Shown here piece after piece: positions 33,852-43,197 of a stretch of 64,000 nucleotides of DNA. A model generated the notes under the pieces. It was not told where the DNA came from, did not search any database, and saw nothing but the letters and a program-made list of their open reading frames with translations. A program made the position numbers and the translations under genes. Each line of letters begins with the position of its first letter. The stretch's first letter is position 1. The stretch comes from Levilactobacillus namurensis DSM 19117 (GTDB taxonomy: Bacteria > Bacillota > Bacilli > Lactobacillales > Lactobacillaceae), in the NCBI RefSeq assembly GCF_001434785.1, contig NZ_AZDT01000001.1, forward strand, positions 1 through 64,000. Reading direction: 5' to 3'.

Positions 33852-34428
33852 GGGGCTACTATTCGTTAGTGGCGATGAAGGGATGACCGTGGCGGACTTA
33901 GCGACAGTCACGGGCCTGCTGAAGCCGGCAGTCTTGGCCACCTTAGAACGGTTGGCCCAAAAATATGCCGCGGATACGGATTCCGCACTGGAATTGATGG
34001 TCAATGAGACCACGTATCGGCTCGTGACCAAGGAAGCCGCCAGTGACCTGATCAAGCGCTACTTTGAAAGCCCGCTCAGTACTACCTTGTCCCAGGCGTC
34101 CTTAGAGGTTTTGGCCATTATTGCTTACCGGCAGCCGATCACGCGGATCGAGATCGATGAGATTCGGGGCGTCCAGAGTGCATCGACCGTGCAGAAATTG
34201 GTTCTGCGGCGTCTGATTGAAGACGCCGGTCGCCTGGATGAGCCGGGGCGGCCGAAGCTTTACCGTACCAGCGCCTATTTCTTAGACTACTTTGGGCTGC
34301 AACAGCTGACGGACTTACCGCCGTTACCCGCTGCCGCGACCCCCGATCCGGATGGGGACCATCCTGACGGTGACTTATTCTTACAAGCTTTTAACCAGAG
34401 CCTTAACCAATCAGGAGATGAAAATTAA
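33829..34428 (+). CDS. scpB: Condensin subunit ScpB
   Basis: 199 aa. Two winged-helix domains (about 1-85 and 90-165) that bind ScpA as a dimer. [14 protein letters not shown] and [23 protein letters not shown] are the recognisable starts of the two domains. AAAGGAG (33813-33819) is 9 bases before ATG 33829; the earlier ATG at 33823 is too close. The start lies inside scpA and the TAA shares a base with the rluB ATG. Confidence 0.93.
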   Translation: MTPLAQIEGLLFVSGDEGMTVADLATVTGLLKPAVLATLERLAQKYAADTDSALELMVNETTYRLVTKEAASDLIKRYFESPLSTTLSQASLEVLAIIAYRQPITRIEIDEIRGVQSASTVQKLVLRRLIEDAGRLDEPGRPKLYRTSAYFLDYFGLQQLTDLPPLPAAATPDPDGDHPDGDLFLQAFNQSLNQSGDEN

Positions 34429-35153
34429 TGGAACGATTGCAAAAAGTTTTAGCCCATGCCGGTGTCGCGTCACGGCGTCAGTCCGAAAAGTTGATTACTA
34501 GCGGTCACGTGCGGGTCAACGGAACGGTGGTCACGGAATTGGGGACCAAGGTCGGCGTGCACGACCAGGTCTCCGTGGATAATGTGCCCATTACCCATGA
34601 AGATCCCGTATACGTGATGCTGTATAAGCCGCGGGGTGTCGTCTCAACGGCCAATGATGAGAAGGGGCGGCAAACGGTCGTGGATCTGATCGAAAATGTC
34701 TCACAACGGATCTACCCCGTGGGTCGGTTGGACTATGATACCTCCGGGTTATTATTGTTGACCAATGACGGGGAGCTGGCTAATCGGTTGACCCATCCTA
34801 AGTACGAGGTCGAAAAGACTTACGTGGCCAAAGTCACGGGGATTCCGAGTAACGATGCCATGCGGCAGATTCGTCAGGGGATGACCATCGACGGTGAGGC
34901 GTACGCCCCAGCGAAGTTGAAGCTGTTGAGTAGCGACCAGAAGAAGCATACGGCCATTGTGCAGTTAGTCTTGCACGAGGGGAAGAACCACGAGGTCAAG
35001 AAACTGTTGGCGGCCGTGGGCTGTCCCGTAGAGAAGCTGAAGCGAGAAGAGTATGGGTTCTTGACTCTCAAGGGCTTACAGGCGGGCGATTCACGTTACT
35101 TGAAGCCAAGCGAATTGGCCGAGTTGAAGCGTTTGACGGGCATGGTTCAATAG
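34428..35153 (+). CDS. rluB: 23S rRNA pseudouridine synthase RluB
   Basis: 241 aa. Makes pseudouridine in helix 89-93 region of 23S rRNA. The S4 RNA-binding domain fills residues 1-60 (RLQKVLAHAGVASRRQSEKLI). The catalytic aspartate is D102 in GRLDYDTSGLLLLTNDG. NHEVKKLLAAVGCPVEKLKRE is the third family motif. The ATG overlaps the scpB stop codon. RsuA/RluE/RluF relatives share the motifs, but the scpAB neighbourhood is typical of RluB. Confidence 0.92.
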   Translation: MERLQKVLAHAGVASRRQSEKLITSGHVRVNGTVVTELGTKVGVHDQVSVDNVPITHEDPVYVMLYKPRGVVSTANDEKGRQTVVDLIENVSQRIYPVGRLDYDTSGLLLLTNDGELANRLTHPKYEVEKTYVAKVTGIPSNDAMRQIRQGMTIDGEAYAPAKLKLLSSDQKKHTAIVQLVLHEGKNHEVKKLLAAVGCPVEKLKREEYGFLTLKGLQAGDSRYLKPSELAELKRLTGMVQ

Positions 35154-35159
35154 TTTTAG

Positions 35160-35188
35160 TTGACAATCTTACAAAAAGTTAGTATATT
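35160..35188 (+). promoter_or_regulatory. ribU promoter
   Basis: Consensus -35 TTGACA (35160-35165), 17-base spacer, -10 TATATT (35183-35188). Confidence 0.88.
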
Positions 35189-35212
35189 ATAAGCGTAATT
35201 AAATCTATGGTT

Positions 35213-35326
35213 CATCTTCAGGGCAGGGTGCAATTCCCGACCGGCGGTAATAGTCCGCGACCCGCGTGAGCGGTTGACCCGGTGCAAATCCGGGACCGAC
35301 AGTATAGTCTGGTATGCAGGAGATGG
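35213..35326 (+). promoter_or_regulatory. FMN riboswitch (RFN element)
   Basis: Conserved blocks are in order: ATCTTCAGGGCAGGGTG, AATTCCCGACCGGCGGT, AGTCCGCGACCCGCG, TCCGGGACCGACAGTATAGT and the closing GGAGATG that pairs with CATCTTC. It senses FMN and turns off the flavin transporter when flavin is plentiful. Confidence 0.96.
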
Positions 35327-35359
35327 GACGTTGTTTTTACGTATAATCACGTGAATTTC

Positions 35360-35392
35360 AAGGTCTTGCCCTTCTGCGGCGAGACCTTTTTT
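35360..35392 (+). terminator. Expression-platform terminator of the FMN riboswitch
   Basis: AAGGTCTTGCC (35360-35370) pairs with GGCGAGACCTT, followed by T residues; placed between aptamer and ribU, so control is by transcription termination. Confidence 0.88.
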
Positions 35393-35431
35393 GGTTGCGT
35401 CGCTAAGATGGCCGCAAGGAGGAAACAGCTG

Positions 35432-36013
35432 ATGGAGAGTCAACAACAGGGATTGGGCGTACGGGCAATGGTGGAAATGGCGCTGTTTGCAGGCGTTGCG
35501 TACGTGTTGATGTTTATTTCATTACCAATTATTCCCATTGTGCCCTATATGAAGTTGGATTTAAGCGATTTGGTGGTTCTATTAGGGATGAGCGTGTTTG
35601 GTCCCGGAGGCGCCATCTTAATTGCTGCGGTTAAAGAGCTTTTGTACTTCGTATCGACCGGGATGGACGTTGTGAACCTGATTGGGGTTTTAACCGCGTT
35701 CATCGCGGACTTGGCCTACATGTTACCCATTAGTGCGGTCTTGCGCGCTCACCCGAACCAATTACGGCGTCAGGTGTGGGCGGTGTTGGCCGGGACTTTG
35801 AGCCTCACGGCGGTCTTATCGCTGGCCAATTGGGGCGTGATTACCCCCCTGTACCTGAAGGTCTGGGGGATGTCGTTGGGCTTACCCGTGAACCAGTTGA
35901 TTCTGTTAGGGATCATTCCGTTTAACTTGATCAAGGGTGTCGTCTTGGGTATCCTGTTCATTTTGCTCCACCGGCGGATGCAGCCTTGGTTGGCTAAGCA
36001 CGCGCAACATTAA
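35432..36013 (+). CDS. ribU: Riboflavin transporter, ECF S component RibU
   Basis: 193 aa, about six membrane helices. RibU binds riboflavin outside and works with the shared EcfA-EcfA'-EcfT energy module, which is encoded elsewhere. Motifs of the family include PYMKLDLSDLVVLLG and GPGGAILIAAVKELLYF. The frame stays open upstream through the riboswitch, but AAGGAGG before ATG 35432 marks the true start. Control by FMN through the riboswitch is direct from the sequence. Confidence 0.94.
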   Translation: MESQQQGLGVRAMVEMALFAGVAYVLMFISLPIIPIVPYMKLDLSDLVVLLGMSVFGPGGAILIAAVKELLYFVSTGMDVVNLIGVLTAFIADLAYMLPISAVLRAHPNQLRRQVWAVLAGTLSLTAVLSLANWGVITPLYLKVWGMSLGLPVNQLILLGIIPFNLIKGVVLGILFILLHRRMQPWLAKHAQH

Positions 36014-36039
36014 GGATTCAATTTTAAATTTGTTTGTTC

Positions 36040-36067
36040 GGGGTCGACGGTCGCGTCGGCCCTTTTT
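36040..36067 (+). terminator. ribU terminator
   Basis: GGGTCGACG pairs with CGTCGGCCC (one G-U), then TTTTT. Confidence 0.85.
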
Positions 36068-36110
36068 GAGTATGGTAAACTGGTTTCATGGATAAAAGGA
36101 GGTGGACGCG

Positions 36111-37169
36111 TTGGAGGCGGATGATTTGTTACAGCTACTTAGTTCCCGGCAGGCTCGGCGTCTACGCGTCATTGAGAATCTTCTGCGGGGACGGCGAACC
36201 GTGTCGACGCTCTTTTGGGGGCAGCGTTACCGACTACTGTACCTCTTGGACCTTGGTAAAGCGTTGACGCGGGGCGGTTTAGATGGCCCAGCTCAAGCGT
36301 TGGTGGACCGCCAATTAGCCACTTGGGAGGCGGAAGAACAACCACAGCTGCGGTTGACCCCAGCGGGCGTTGCGGCGCAGCACGCGGCTCAACCGTTCGT
36401 CCCGCAGACCGCCGTACTCTGGCCCCAATTAGATATTAATGCCGCCCGAAAGCGCCTGTTGCTAGGCGTTCAGGTCGTTTCAGAGTATCAGCATCAGACC
36501 AAGCGGTATTACCCCTTGGCCACGGACCTCGCGACCCGGCAGTTGGTTCGACGGTGGTTCTACCAAAGCGACCGTCAACAGTTGGGGACGGCGTTACAGG
36601 CAACCTTGACCCGAAGCTTGGCGCGATTGCCGGAGCGGGTCGCAACGGTGACGGTGGCGGGGTTCACCGGCTATCAGCAGCCGGGGTTGACCAACCAGCA
36701 GTTGGCCGTGCGGTGGCAGACAACGGCTTGGCAGGTCTACTTAATGCACATTGAAGCGGTCGTGACGATCGCCCAAGCGGCGCAGGTCGCGACTGACCCT
36801 CTGTCAGGCTTGCTGGGGCCACTGTGGACGGTTCCCGTGACGAAAAGCGCTCAGGCGACCTTGGCTGCCGTTCAGGCGGGGGGGACGTTGGATCAGATTG
36901 CCCGGCAACGGCGGATCAAGCCCAGCACGGTTCGCGAGCACCTCTTAGAGGCGGCCATTATGTTACCCGAGGCGGCCTTCCCGTACGAACGGCTGTTACC
37001 GGCGACCACGCAACGGACCCTATTGGCGCTATTGCCGGCAGCCATTGACGATTGGACGTATACGGACTTGGCGCCGGCGGTACAAGCCAAAATTGACTTT
37101 TTTACGTTTCGACTGTTAGCAATTTGGCAAGATAAGCGGGGGGATTCTCATGGAAAGTCTAACGGCTAG
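36111..37169 (+). CDS. YpbB-like helix-turn-helix protein paired with RecQ
   Basis: 352 aa. It begins (M)EADDLLQLLSSRQARRLRVIENLLRGRR. Near the C terminus TLDQIARQRRIKPSTVREHLLEAAI is the HTH_40 module seen in helicase-associated proteins. In Bacillus the equivalent ypbB lies just before the short RecQ (recS), as here; the two genes overlap by 20 bases. A GTG at 36102 overlaps the AAAAGGAGG ribosome binding site, so TTG 36111, 8 bases after it, is the likely start. A role as a RecQ partner is inferred from gene order. Confidence 0.78.
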   Translation: MEADDLLQLLSSRQARRLRVIENLLRGRRTVSTLFWGQRYRLLYLLDLGKALTRGGLDGPAQALVDRQLATWEAEEQPQLRLTPAGVAAQHAAQPFVPQTAVLWPQLDINAARKRLLLGVQVVSEYQHQTKRYYPLATDLATRQLVRRWFYQSDRQQLGTALQATLTRSLARLPERVATVTVAGFTGYQQPGLTNQQLAVRWQTTAWQVYLMHIEAVVTIAQAAQVATDPLSGLLGPLWTVPVTKSAQATLAAVQAGGTLDQIARQRRIKPSTVREHLLEAAIMLPEAAFPYERLLPATTQRTLLALLPAAIDDWTYTDLAPAVQAKIDFFTFRLLAIWQDKRGDSHGKSNG

Positions 37170-38598
37170 TCTAGAACGCGTCTTTGGTTATACGACCTTT
37201 CGTGCGGGCCAGCAAGCAGCGCTCACGGCACTAGAAGACCAAAAAGATACGTTAGCCGTCCTGCCGACGGGAGCGGGCAAGACCTTGATCTACCAATTAT
37301 ACGGGTACCGTCACCCGGGCTGCGTCCTGGTGGTTTCTCCCTTATTGGCCTTGATGAACGACCAGGTGGACCGTATGCGCGTTGCGGGGTTTCGTCAGGT
37401 GGCGGCCGTGACGTCGTTGACCAGTTTCACGGAACGGCAGGAGATCTTAGCCCAGCTTGACCAGTACCGTTTTCTCTTCCTCTCACCGGAAATGTTGGCG
37501 CAACCGGCCGTGTTGAGCCGGATTCAGCAGATTTCCTTAAGTCTCTTAGTGGTCGATGAGGCGCACTGTATCGTGCAGTGGGGACCGGATTTTCGGCCGG
37601 AATACCTCTTATTGGGTGCAATTCGTGAGCGGTTGGGGCGGCCCCTGGCGCTTCTTTTGACGGCAACGGCTGACCACACCACGCGCATCGAAATTGCGAA
37701 GCAAATGCGAGTAACGCCCACGGTGGTCGCGGAACCCATCGACCGGCCCAACGTTTTTTTGGATGTGGAGACCGTGGCTAATGAGACGGAGAAGCGTGAG
37801 CGGCTCTTGGGGCTGGTCAGCCAGCTTCAGACGCCCGGCGTGGTTTATTTTTCCAGTAAACAGCAGGCAACGGATACGGCTAGCTGGTTACAAGAACAGA
37901 CGGGCTTAGCGGTCGCAGCCTATCATGCGGGATTGTCGAGTGAAGACCGGTTCAAGATTCAACAACAGTTTATGCAAGATGATTTGGCGGTGATCTGTGC
38001 GACCAGTGCCTTTGGCATGGGCATCGACAAGAACGATATCCGCTTTGTGATTCACTATCATCTCCCGGCCGACCTGGGGAGCTACGTTCAGGAGATGGGC
38101 CGTGCGGGGCGAGATGGTCAGACCAGTGTGGCAATTCTGCTCTATGCGCCGGGGGATGAGCGGTTGCCCCAGGCGTTGAACGAGACCAACCGACCGGATG
38201 ACGTGACGATCCGTCGCTTCTATGCGACCCCCCAGCACTTTAGCCTAGAGGAACCGGGGATTCGGTTGTTGACCTTTTACCGCGACCACGGGATCTCCGA
38301 ACCGGCTGTTCACGCCTTATTTGAACGGCGTGAGCGCGAGCGACGGGCGGCCCTGGACCGGATGGTGGCTTATGTGCGTGAACCAACGTGTCTACGGCAA
38401 AATTGGTTGACGGCGTTCGACCAGACCGCTCCGGACCACCAGGCCAAGACCTGTTGTGCGCCAGGCGGTCAAGACTTAGATATTACGGCGCTAGGCTTGC
38501 GGCGAACACCGGCCGAAGCGGTGACGGCTCCTAACAGCGATTGGCAAACTCAGTTAGCTGGGTTGTTGACGGCGGCTCCAGCGGTACCGGAGGGGTGA
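37150..38598 (+). CDS. recQ: Short RecQ-family ATP-dependent DNA helicase
   Basis: 482 aa. 3'-5' helicase with motif I LPTGAGKT, motif II DEAH, motif III LLLTATAD, motif V ICATSAFGMGIDKNDIRFVIHY and motif VI QEMGRAGRDGQ. It stops after the helicase core and a remnant of the zinc region: no winged-helix or HRDC domain follows. The zinc site normally has four cysteines. Here C414, C435 and C436 are present but the last is missing (CCAPGGQD). It is therefore a RecS-type short RecQ, perhaps dependent on the adjacent YpbB-like protein. Confidence 0.88.
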   Translation: MESLTASLERVFGYTTFRAGQQAALTALEDQKDTLAVLPTGAGKTLIYQLYGYRHPGCVLVVSPLLALMNDQVDRMRVAGFRQVAAVTSLTSFTERQEILAQLDQYRFLFLSPEMLAQPAVLSRIQQISLSLLVVDEAHCIVQWGPDFRPEYLLLGAIRERLGRPLALLLTATADHTTRIEIAKQMRVTPTVVAEPIDRPNVFLDVETVANETEKRERLLGLVSQLQTPGVVYFSSKQQATDTASWLQEQTGLAVAAYHAGLSSEDRFKIQQQFMQDDLAVICATSAFGMGIDKNDIRFVIHYHLPADLGSYVQEMGRAGRDGQTSVAILLYAPGDERLPQALNETNRPDDVTIRRFYATPQHFSLEEPGIRLLTFYRDHGISEPAVHALFERRERERRAALDRMVAYVREPTCLRQNWLTAFDQTAPDHQAKTCCAPGGQDLDITALGLRRTPAEAVTAPNSDWQTQLAGLLTAAPAVPEG

Positions 38599-38735
38599 AG
38601 CCATGCCGGTTAGATTGAACCCATTATCTAGATTTAACGGATTGGCTACTGGGCTTTAAGGTGGTTAGCAGCTGATAGGCTCTGGTCATCTTAGGGGATG
38701 GTCATGTGCCGCTCAGAGGTAAAGACTTTTTGAAG

Positions 38736-38757
38736 AATGCCGTCATACCGGCATTTT
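38736..38757 (+). terminator. Probable recQ terminator
   Basis: AATGCCG pairs with CGGCATT around TCATAC, followed by TT. Confidence 0.5.
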
Positions 38758-38790
38758 AAACAATTATTGCTATGCTATCAGGATTGGTTG

Positions 38791-38799
38791 TGCTACAAT
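38791..38799 (+). promoter_or_regulatory. Extended -10 promoter of the LysM protein gene
   Basis: TGC-TACAAT; no clear -35 at normal spacing. Confidence 0.5.
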
Positions 38800-38829
38800 T
38801 ACCGTTGAAAGTTTTTCAGGGAGGTTAGG

Positions 38830-39471
38830 ATGATGAGTCAGAAGCGTGACGAGCATACAAAGGAAGAAACGTCGCGACCATGGGAGCAATCATTTGCCGA
38901 TGATCGTGACGATCAAGGGAACTTGTCCCGAACCAAAATGCGGCGTCAGAATCATAGTAATACGATGGTTACAATTATTTTGGTCGCCATCATTGTCGTG
39001 ATTGCAGCCGCCTCGCTGGTCTATGGCTTAGCTCGGCAGAGTTCGGTCAATCGGCCACAGAATACGGAGAAGGTCGCTGCCAGCTCCTCGAATTCCTTGA
39101 AGGCGAAGCCTAAATCTAAGGCCAGTTCGAAGCAGTCGTCGAAGGCGACTAAGCAAGCCCAAACGACGTCTAAGAAAAAGCGTCAGTCGTCTACGGCGGC
39201 AACCACGGCCAGCTCAACTGAAGCGGCCGCTAGCAGTTCTACCGCGACGAGCGCTTCGAGCACCACTAGCCAATCGAGTCACCAAGCATCCTCATCAAGT
39301 ACCAGTAGTAGCACGAGTGCCAGCGGTTCTAAGTACGCCACGGTTGAATCCGGACAAGGGATTTATCGGGTGGCGACGAACGCTGGTATTTCTGTGCAGA
39401 AGTTAGAAGAACTGAATGGCCTGTCTTCCGGGGCAACTGTTCACCCCGGCCAGCGTCTACGGGTACGGTAA
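38830..39471 (+). CDS. Membrane-anchored LysM-domain protein
   Basis: 213 aa. A charged cytoplasmic N part (1-45), one membrane helix (about 46-67), a long serine-, threonine-, lysine- and alanine-rich linker (about 75-170), and a C-terminal LysM domain (about 170-213, from YATVESGQGIYRVATNAGIS to HPGQRLRVR). LysM binds peptidoglycan, so the protein tethers wall to membrane. The linker is probably extended and may be glycosylated. A similar protein precedes cmk in other lactobacilli as I recall. ATG 38833 is an equally possible start. Confidence 0.85.
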   Translation: MMSQKRDEHTKEETSRPWEQSFADDRDDQGNLSRTKMRRQNHSNTMVTIILVAIIVVIAAASLVYGLARQSSVNRPQNTEKVAASSSNSLKAKPKSKASSKQSSKATKQAQTTSKKKRQSSTAATTASSTEAAASSSTATSASSTTSQSSHQASSSSTSSSTSASGSKYATVESGQGIYRVATNAGISVQKLEELNGLSSGATVHPGQRLRVR

Positions 39472-39509
39472 AGTTTTTAGATAAATCGAAATAAGGAGTT
39501 TGATATAAG

Positions 39510-40196
39510 ATGGATAAGCCAGGATTACAGGTCGCCATTGACGGCCCCGCTTCAGCTGGGAAAAGTACGGTCGCTAAGATTGTTGCGCAACGCTTCAACT
39601 ACATCTATTGTGATACCGGGGCAATGTACCGGGCAATTACTTGGAAAGCGTTGCAAGCGGGCGCAGATCTAGGCGACGAAGCAACGGTCAAGGACCTACT
39701 GGATCACATGACGATTCGGTTTGAGCCGGGAACCCCCGTTCAAAAGGTGTTTGTGGATGACACTGAGGTCACGTTAGCGATTCGACAACCCGATGTGACT
39801 AACTCGGTCTCCCAGGTCTCTGCGTTACCGGCTATCCGGCAAGAATTAACGGCGCGTCAGCGACAAATTGCTGATGCGGGTGGCATTGTGATGGATGGCC
39901 GCGATATTGGCTCCACGGTGCTTCCCCAAGCGGAAGTGAAGATTTTCTTGGTCGCCAGTGTGGATGAACGGGCCCAGCGACGGTTGAAGGATAATGCAGC
40001 AAAGGGCATCACGACGCCGTTAGCAACGTTAAAGCATGAGATTGAAGAACGGGATCGGAAGGATTCCACTCGGAAAGTGTCCCCATTGACCCAAGCGGCC
40101 GATGCGATTCGCTTAGACACCACTTCGTTATCGATTGAGCAAGTGGCTGATCGGATTGCTGAAATCATTCATGAAAAAGAATTGCAACAGAAATAG
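39510..40196 (+). CDS. cmk: Cytidylate kinase
   Basis: 228 aa. Phosphorylates CMP and dCMP. P-loop GPASAGKSTVAK at residues 11-22; YCDTGAMYRAITW and MDGRDIGSTVLP are the nucleotide-binding family motifs; ERDRKDSTRKVSPL near residue 180 is the lid. AAGGAG lies 13 bases before the ATG. It is followed by rpsA, a conserved pairing. Confidence 0.95.
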   Translation: MDKPGLQVAIDGPASAGKSTVAKIVAQRFNYIYCDTGAMYRAITWKALQAGADLGDEATVKDLLDHMTIRFEPGTPVQKVFVDDTEVTLAIRQPDVTNSVSQVSALPAIRQELTARQRQIADAGGIVMDGRDIGSTVLPQAEVKIFLVASVDERAQRRLKDNAAKGITTPLATLKHEIEERDRKDSTRKVSPLTQAADAIRLDTTSLSIEQVADRIAEIIHEKELQQK

Positions 40197-40218
40197 GCAT
40201 TTTACTAGCTTTTATCGC

Positions 40219-40224
40219 TATAAT
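40219..40224 (+). promoter_or_regulatory. -10 box of rpsA
   Basis: TATAAT 46 bases before the rpsA start; the -35 is not clear. Confidence 0.5.
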
Positions 40225-40269
40225 CAGATAAAATGGTGTTTAGAGTTGTCGCAAGGAGGAAATATTCGC

Positions 40270-41583
40270 ATGAGTGAAAATGGCACGAGTCAAAACAATG
40301 ATAACAACGATTTGCTGAACGCGTTGAACAACGTGGACAACGTTAAGGTCGGCGATGTCGTTAAGGGTGAAATCTTAGCCATCGATGACGATCAACAAGC
40401 AATTGTTGGTATCGGTGAAACTGGTATTGAAGGGGTTGTTCCCAAGAAGGAACTTTCCACGAAGCCAGTCGATGATATTAAATCAGTAATTAAAGTCGGG
40501 GACGTCTTAGACCTCGTCGTAATCTCACGTATCGGTAACGATAAAGAAGGTGGGAGTTACTTGCTCTCACAACGTCGTTTGGAAGCCCGTAAGGTTTGGG
40601 ACGACATTCAAAAAGAATTCGAAGCTGGTCACACGTTAACGGCCCCTGTTACCCAAGTGGTTAAGGGTGGTTTAGTGGTTGATGCTGGTGTCCGGGGCTT
40701 TGTTCCGGCATCTATGGTTTCAGACCACTTCGTTGAAGACCTTTCGCAATTCAAGGGTCAAACCTTGGAATTCAAGATTGTTGAAATCGAACCAAGCGAA
40801 AACCGTTTGATCTTATCTCACCGGGCAATCGTTGAAAAAGAACGCGCTGCTCAACGTGAAGAAATCATGTCCAAGCTGCAAGCTGGTGACACGGTTGAAG
40901 GTAAGGTTGCACGTTTGACGAACTTCGGTGCCTTCGTTGATCTTGGCGGCGTGGATGGTTTAGTTCACGTTTCTGAAATTGCTTACGAACGGGTTGAAAA
41001 GCCTAGTGACGTACTGAAGGTGGGCCAAGACGTTAAGGTTAAGGTCTTATCCGTTGATCCAGAACGTAACCGGATTTCCCTGTCCATCAAGCAAACTTTG
41101 CCTGAACCATGGGATGGTATCGAAGAAAAGGCACCACAAGGTAGCGTCTTAGATGGGACCGTTAAGCGGTTGACCAGCTTTGGGGCTTTCGTGGAAGTCT
41201 TCCCTGGTGTTGAAGGCTTAGTTCACATTTCCCAAATTTCTCACCAACACATCGCGACGCCAGCTGACGTCTTGAAGGTTGGTCAAGAAATCAAGGTTAA
41301 GGTCTTAGATGTTCGTCCAGACGATCACCGTTTGGCATTGTCCATCAAGGCTCTGGAAGAAAAGCCACAATCCTCTGACGAAGAAAATGGTAACAGCAAC
41401 CGTGCTGAAAGCCGTCCTCGTCGGAACAATGGTGGTGCCAACCGTTCTCGGCGGAACAGCCGGAACGCTGCTGAAACTTCTACGGCTAACGCCCCAGAAG
41501 AAAGCACCGGCTTCTCTTTAGGTGACCTGATTGGGGACAGCCTGAAGAAGGATATCGAAAACCAGGAAAACAACAACGACTAA
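40270..41583 (+). CDS. rpsA: Ribosomal protein S1 homologue (four S1 domains)
   Basis: 437 aa. Four S1 OB-fold repeats start near residues 25, 110, 200 and 285; the third and fourth are the most typical (NFGAFVDLGGVDGLVHVSEI and SFGAFVEVFPGVEGLVHISQI). A polar asparagine- and arginine-rich tail follows (about 380-437). Low-GC Gram-positive S1 homologues have four instead of six repeats and their ribosome role is less strict than in enterobacteria. The frame is open from 40135, overlapping cmk, but AAGGAGG and MSENGTSQ mark ATG 40270. Strong codon bias suggests high expression. Confidence 0.94.
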   Translation: MSENGTSQNNDNNDLLNALNNVDNVKVGDVVKGEILAIDDDQQAIVGIGETGIEGVVPKKELSTKPVDDIKSVIKVGDVLDLVVISRIGNDKEGGSYLLSQRRLEARKVWDDIQKEFEAGHTLTAPVTQVVKGGLVVDAGVRGFVPASMVSDHFVEDLSQFKGQTLEFKIVEIEPSENRLILSHRAIVEKERAAQREEIMSKLQAGDTVEGKVARLTNFGAFVDLGGVDGLVHVSEIAYERVEKPSDVLKVGQDVKVKVLSVDPERNRISLSIKQTLPEPWDGIEEKAPQGSVLDGTVKRLTSFGAFVEVFPGVEGLVHISQISHQHIATPADVLKVGQEIKVKVLDVRPDDHRLALSIKALEEKPQSSDEENGNSNRAESRPRRNNGGANRSRRNSRNAAETSTANAPEESTGFSLGDLIGDSLKKDIENQENNND

Positions 41584-41597
41584 TTAAGTCGGATTAA

Positions 41598-41645
41598 AGG
41601 GGTCTAGAGCGGAACTTTGTTGGGTTGCGTTCTAGACCTCTTTTT
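41598..41645 (+). terminator. rpsA terminator
   Basis: AGGGGTCTAGAGCG pairs with CGTTCTAGACCTCT (G-U pairs), then TTTT. Confidence 0.86.
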
Positions 41646-41697
41646 CTTATCATTTTAATCGATTAAGTAAATGTCACAACTAAAGGAGGAATTTGTG

Positions 41698-43005
41698 ATG
41701 GCATACCCTGTAGTCGCCATTGTTGGGCGTCCCAACGTCGGGAAATCGACCTTGTTCAACCGCATTGCCGGTGAACGCATTTCCATCGTTGAAGACACAC
41801 CGGGGGTTACGCGTGATCGGATTTACGCGCCCGCGGAGTGGTTGGGGACGGAATTCCGAATGATTGATACCGGGGGAATTGATATGGGGGACGAACCGTT
41901 CCTCAGTCAGATTACCCAGCAAGCGGAGATCGCCATTGATGAAGCTGACGTGATCGTCTTTATCGTGAGCGCGCCTGAAGGCATCACGGACGCGGACGAA
42001 AAGGTCGCTAAGATCTTGTACCGTTCTAAGAAGCCGGTCGTGTTAGCCGTAAACAAAGCGGATAATCCTGAGGTGCGGGAAACGGTCTACGATTTCTACG
42101 CCTTAGGCTTCGGTGATCCGTATCCCGTTTCCGGGGTCCATGGATTGGGCCTAGGGGACTTGTTAGACGCCGTTATTAAGGAGTTTCCGGATGAAGCGGG
42201 AACGCCTCAGGACGATTCAATTCGCTTCAGTCTGATTGGCCGTCCCAACGTTGGGAAGTCTTCGTTGGTCAATGCCATGTTAGGGGAAGACCGGGTCATC
42301 GTCTCCAATATTGCGGGGACGACCCGGGACGCCGTGGATACCAAGTTTACGGCGGACGGGACCCACTTCACCATGGTCGACACGGCGGGGATTCGGAAGC
42401 GTGGTAAGGTCTACGAAAACACGGAACGTTATAGTGTGATGCGGGCCATGCGGGCTATCGATGACTCTGACGTGGTCTTGATGGTCATGAACGCCGAAGA
42501 AGGTATCCGGGAACAAGATAAGCGGGTCGCTGGTTATGCGCATGAAGCGGGTCGGGGCGTCATTATTTTGGTCAACAAGTGGGATACCCTGAAGAAGGAT
42601 AACCATACGCTGACCGACTTCCAGAACCTGATTCGGGCGGAATTCCAGTACCTGAGTTACGCGCCGATCCTGTTCGTTTCGGCCAAGACGGGCCAACGAC
42701 TGGACCAATTACCGGCCTTGATCAAGCGCGTATCGAAGAACCACAACCAACGGGTCCAATCCGCAACGTTGAACGACGTGATCATGGATGCGATTGCGTT
42801 GAATCCGACGCCTTCCGATAACGGGAAGCGGCTGCGGGTCTACTACGCGACGCAAGTGGCTGTGGCGCCGCCAACTTTCGTGGTCTTTGTGAATGATCCG
42901 AAGATGATGCACTTCTCATATGAGCGTTTCTTGGAGAATCAGATTCGGGAACACTTTGATTTTGAGGGGACGCCCCTGCATCTGATCGAACGTGCGCGGA
43001 AGTAG
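41698..43005 (+). CDS. der: Ribosome-assembly GTPase Der (EngA)
   Basis: 435 aa. Needed for 50S subunit assembly. Two tandem GTPase domains with P-loops [12 protein letters not shown] near residue 10 and [12 protein letters not shown] near 183, DTGG and DTAG switch motifs, NKAD and NKWD specificity motifs, and a C-terminal KH-like domain (about 355-435). AAAGGAGG stands 8 bases before ATG 41698; the open frame upstream contributes a false MSQLKEEF extension. Confidence 0.96.
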   Translation: MAYPVVAIVGRPNVGKSTLFNRIAGERISIVEDTPGVTRDRIYAPAEWLGTEFRMIDTGGIDMGDEPFLSQITQQAEIAIDEADVIVFIVSAPEGITDADEKVAKILYRSKKPVVLAVNKADNPEVRETVYDFYALGFGDPYPVSGVHGLGLGDLLDAVIKEFPDEAGTPQDDSIRFSLIGRPNVGKSSLVNAMLGEDRVIVSNIAGTTRDAVDTKFTADGTHFTMVDTAGIRKRGKVYENTERYSVMRAMRAIDDSDVVLMVMNAEEGIREQDKRVAGYAHEAGRGVIILVNKWDTLKKDNHTLTDFQNLIRAEFQYLSYAPILFVSAKTGQRLDQLPALIKRVSKNHNQRVQSATLNDVIMDAIALNPTPSDNGKRLRVYYATQVAVAPPTFVVFVNDPKMMHFSYERFLENQIREHFDFEGTPLHLIERARK

Positions 43006-43104
43006 TTCCTAAGCCCGTGAAATCAGTGTTTCCCCCGATTCTGGGAGAATCTTAAGGAAATCCCAAGATATTCACCGAAAATCACTAAAAAATCGCGTTA
43101 TCCC

Positions 43105-43133
43105 TTGTCATATAAGGCTTCCTGTGCTATCTT
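43105..43133 (+). promoter_or_regulatory. hup promoter
   Basis: -35 TTGTCA (43105-43110), 17-base spacer, -10 TATCTT (43128-43133), leaving a leader of about 105 bases. Confidence 0.65.
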
Positions 43134-43141
43134 TGATAAAG

Positions 43142-43197
43142 AAATGATGCGGTTTCGCCGCAGTTGTTTCATCATTTTTGGACCACTCAAAAATGAT
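43142..43197 (+). promoter_or_regulatory. hup leader with two mutually exclusive hairpins
   Basis: AAATGATG (43142-43149) pairs with CATCATTT (43170-43177), enclosing TGCGG/CCGCA and followed by TT. The same segment ATCATTTTT (43171-43179) also pairs perfectly with AAAAATGAT (43189-43197). This is the layout of an attenuator. Confidence 0.5.
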
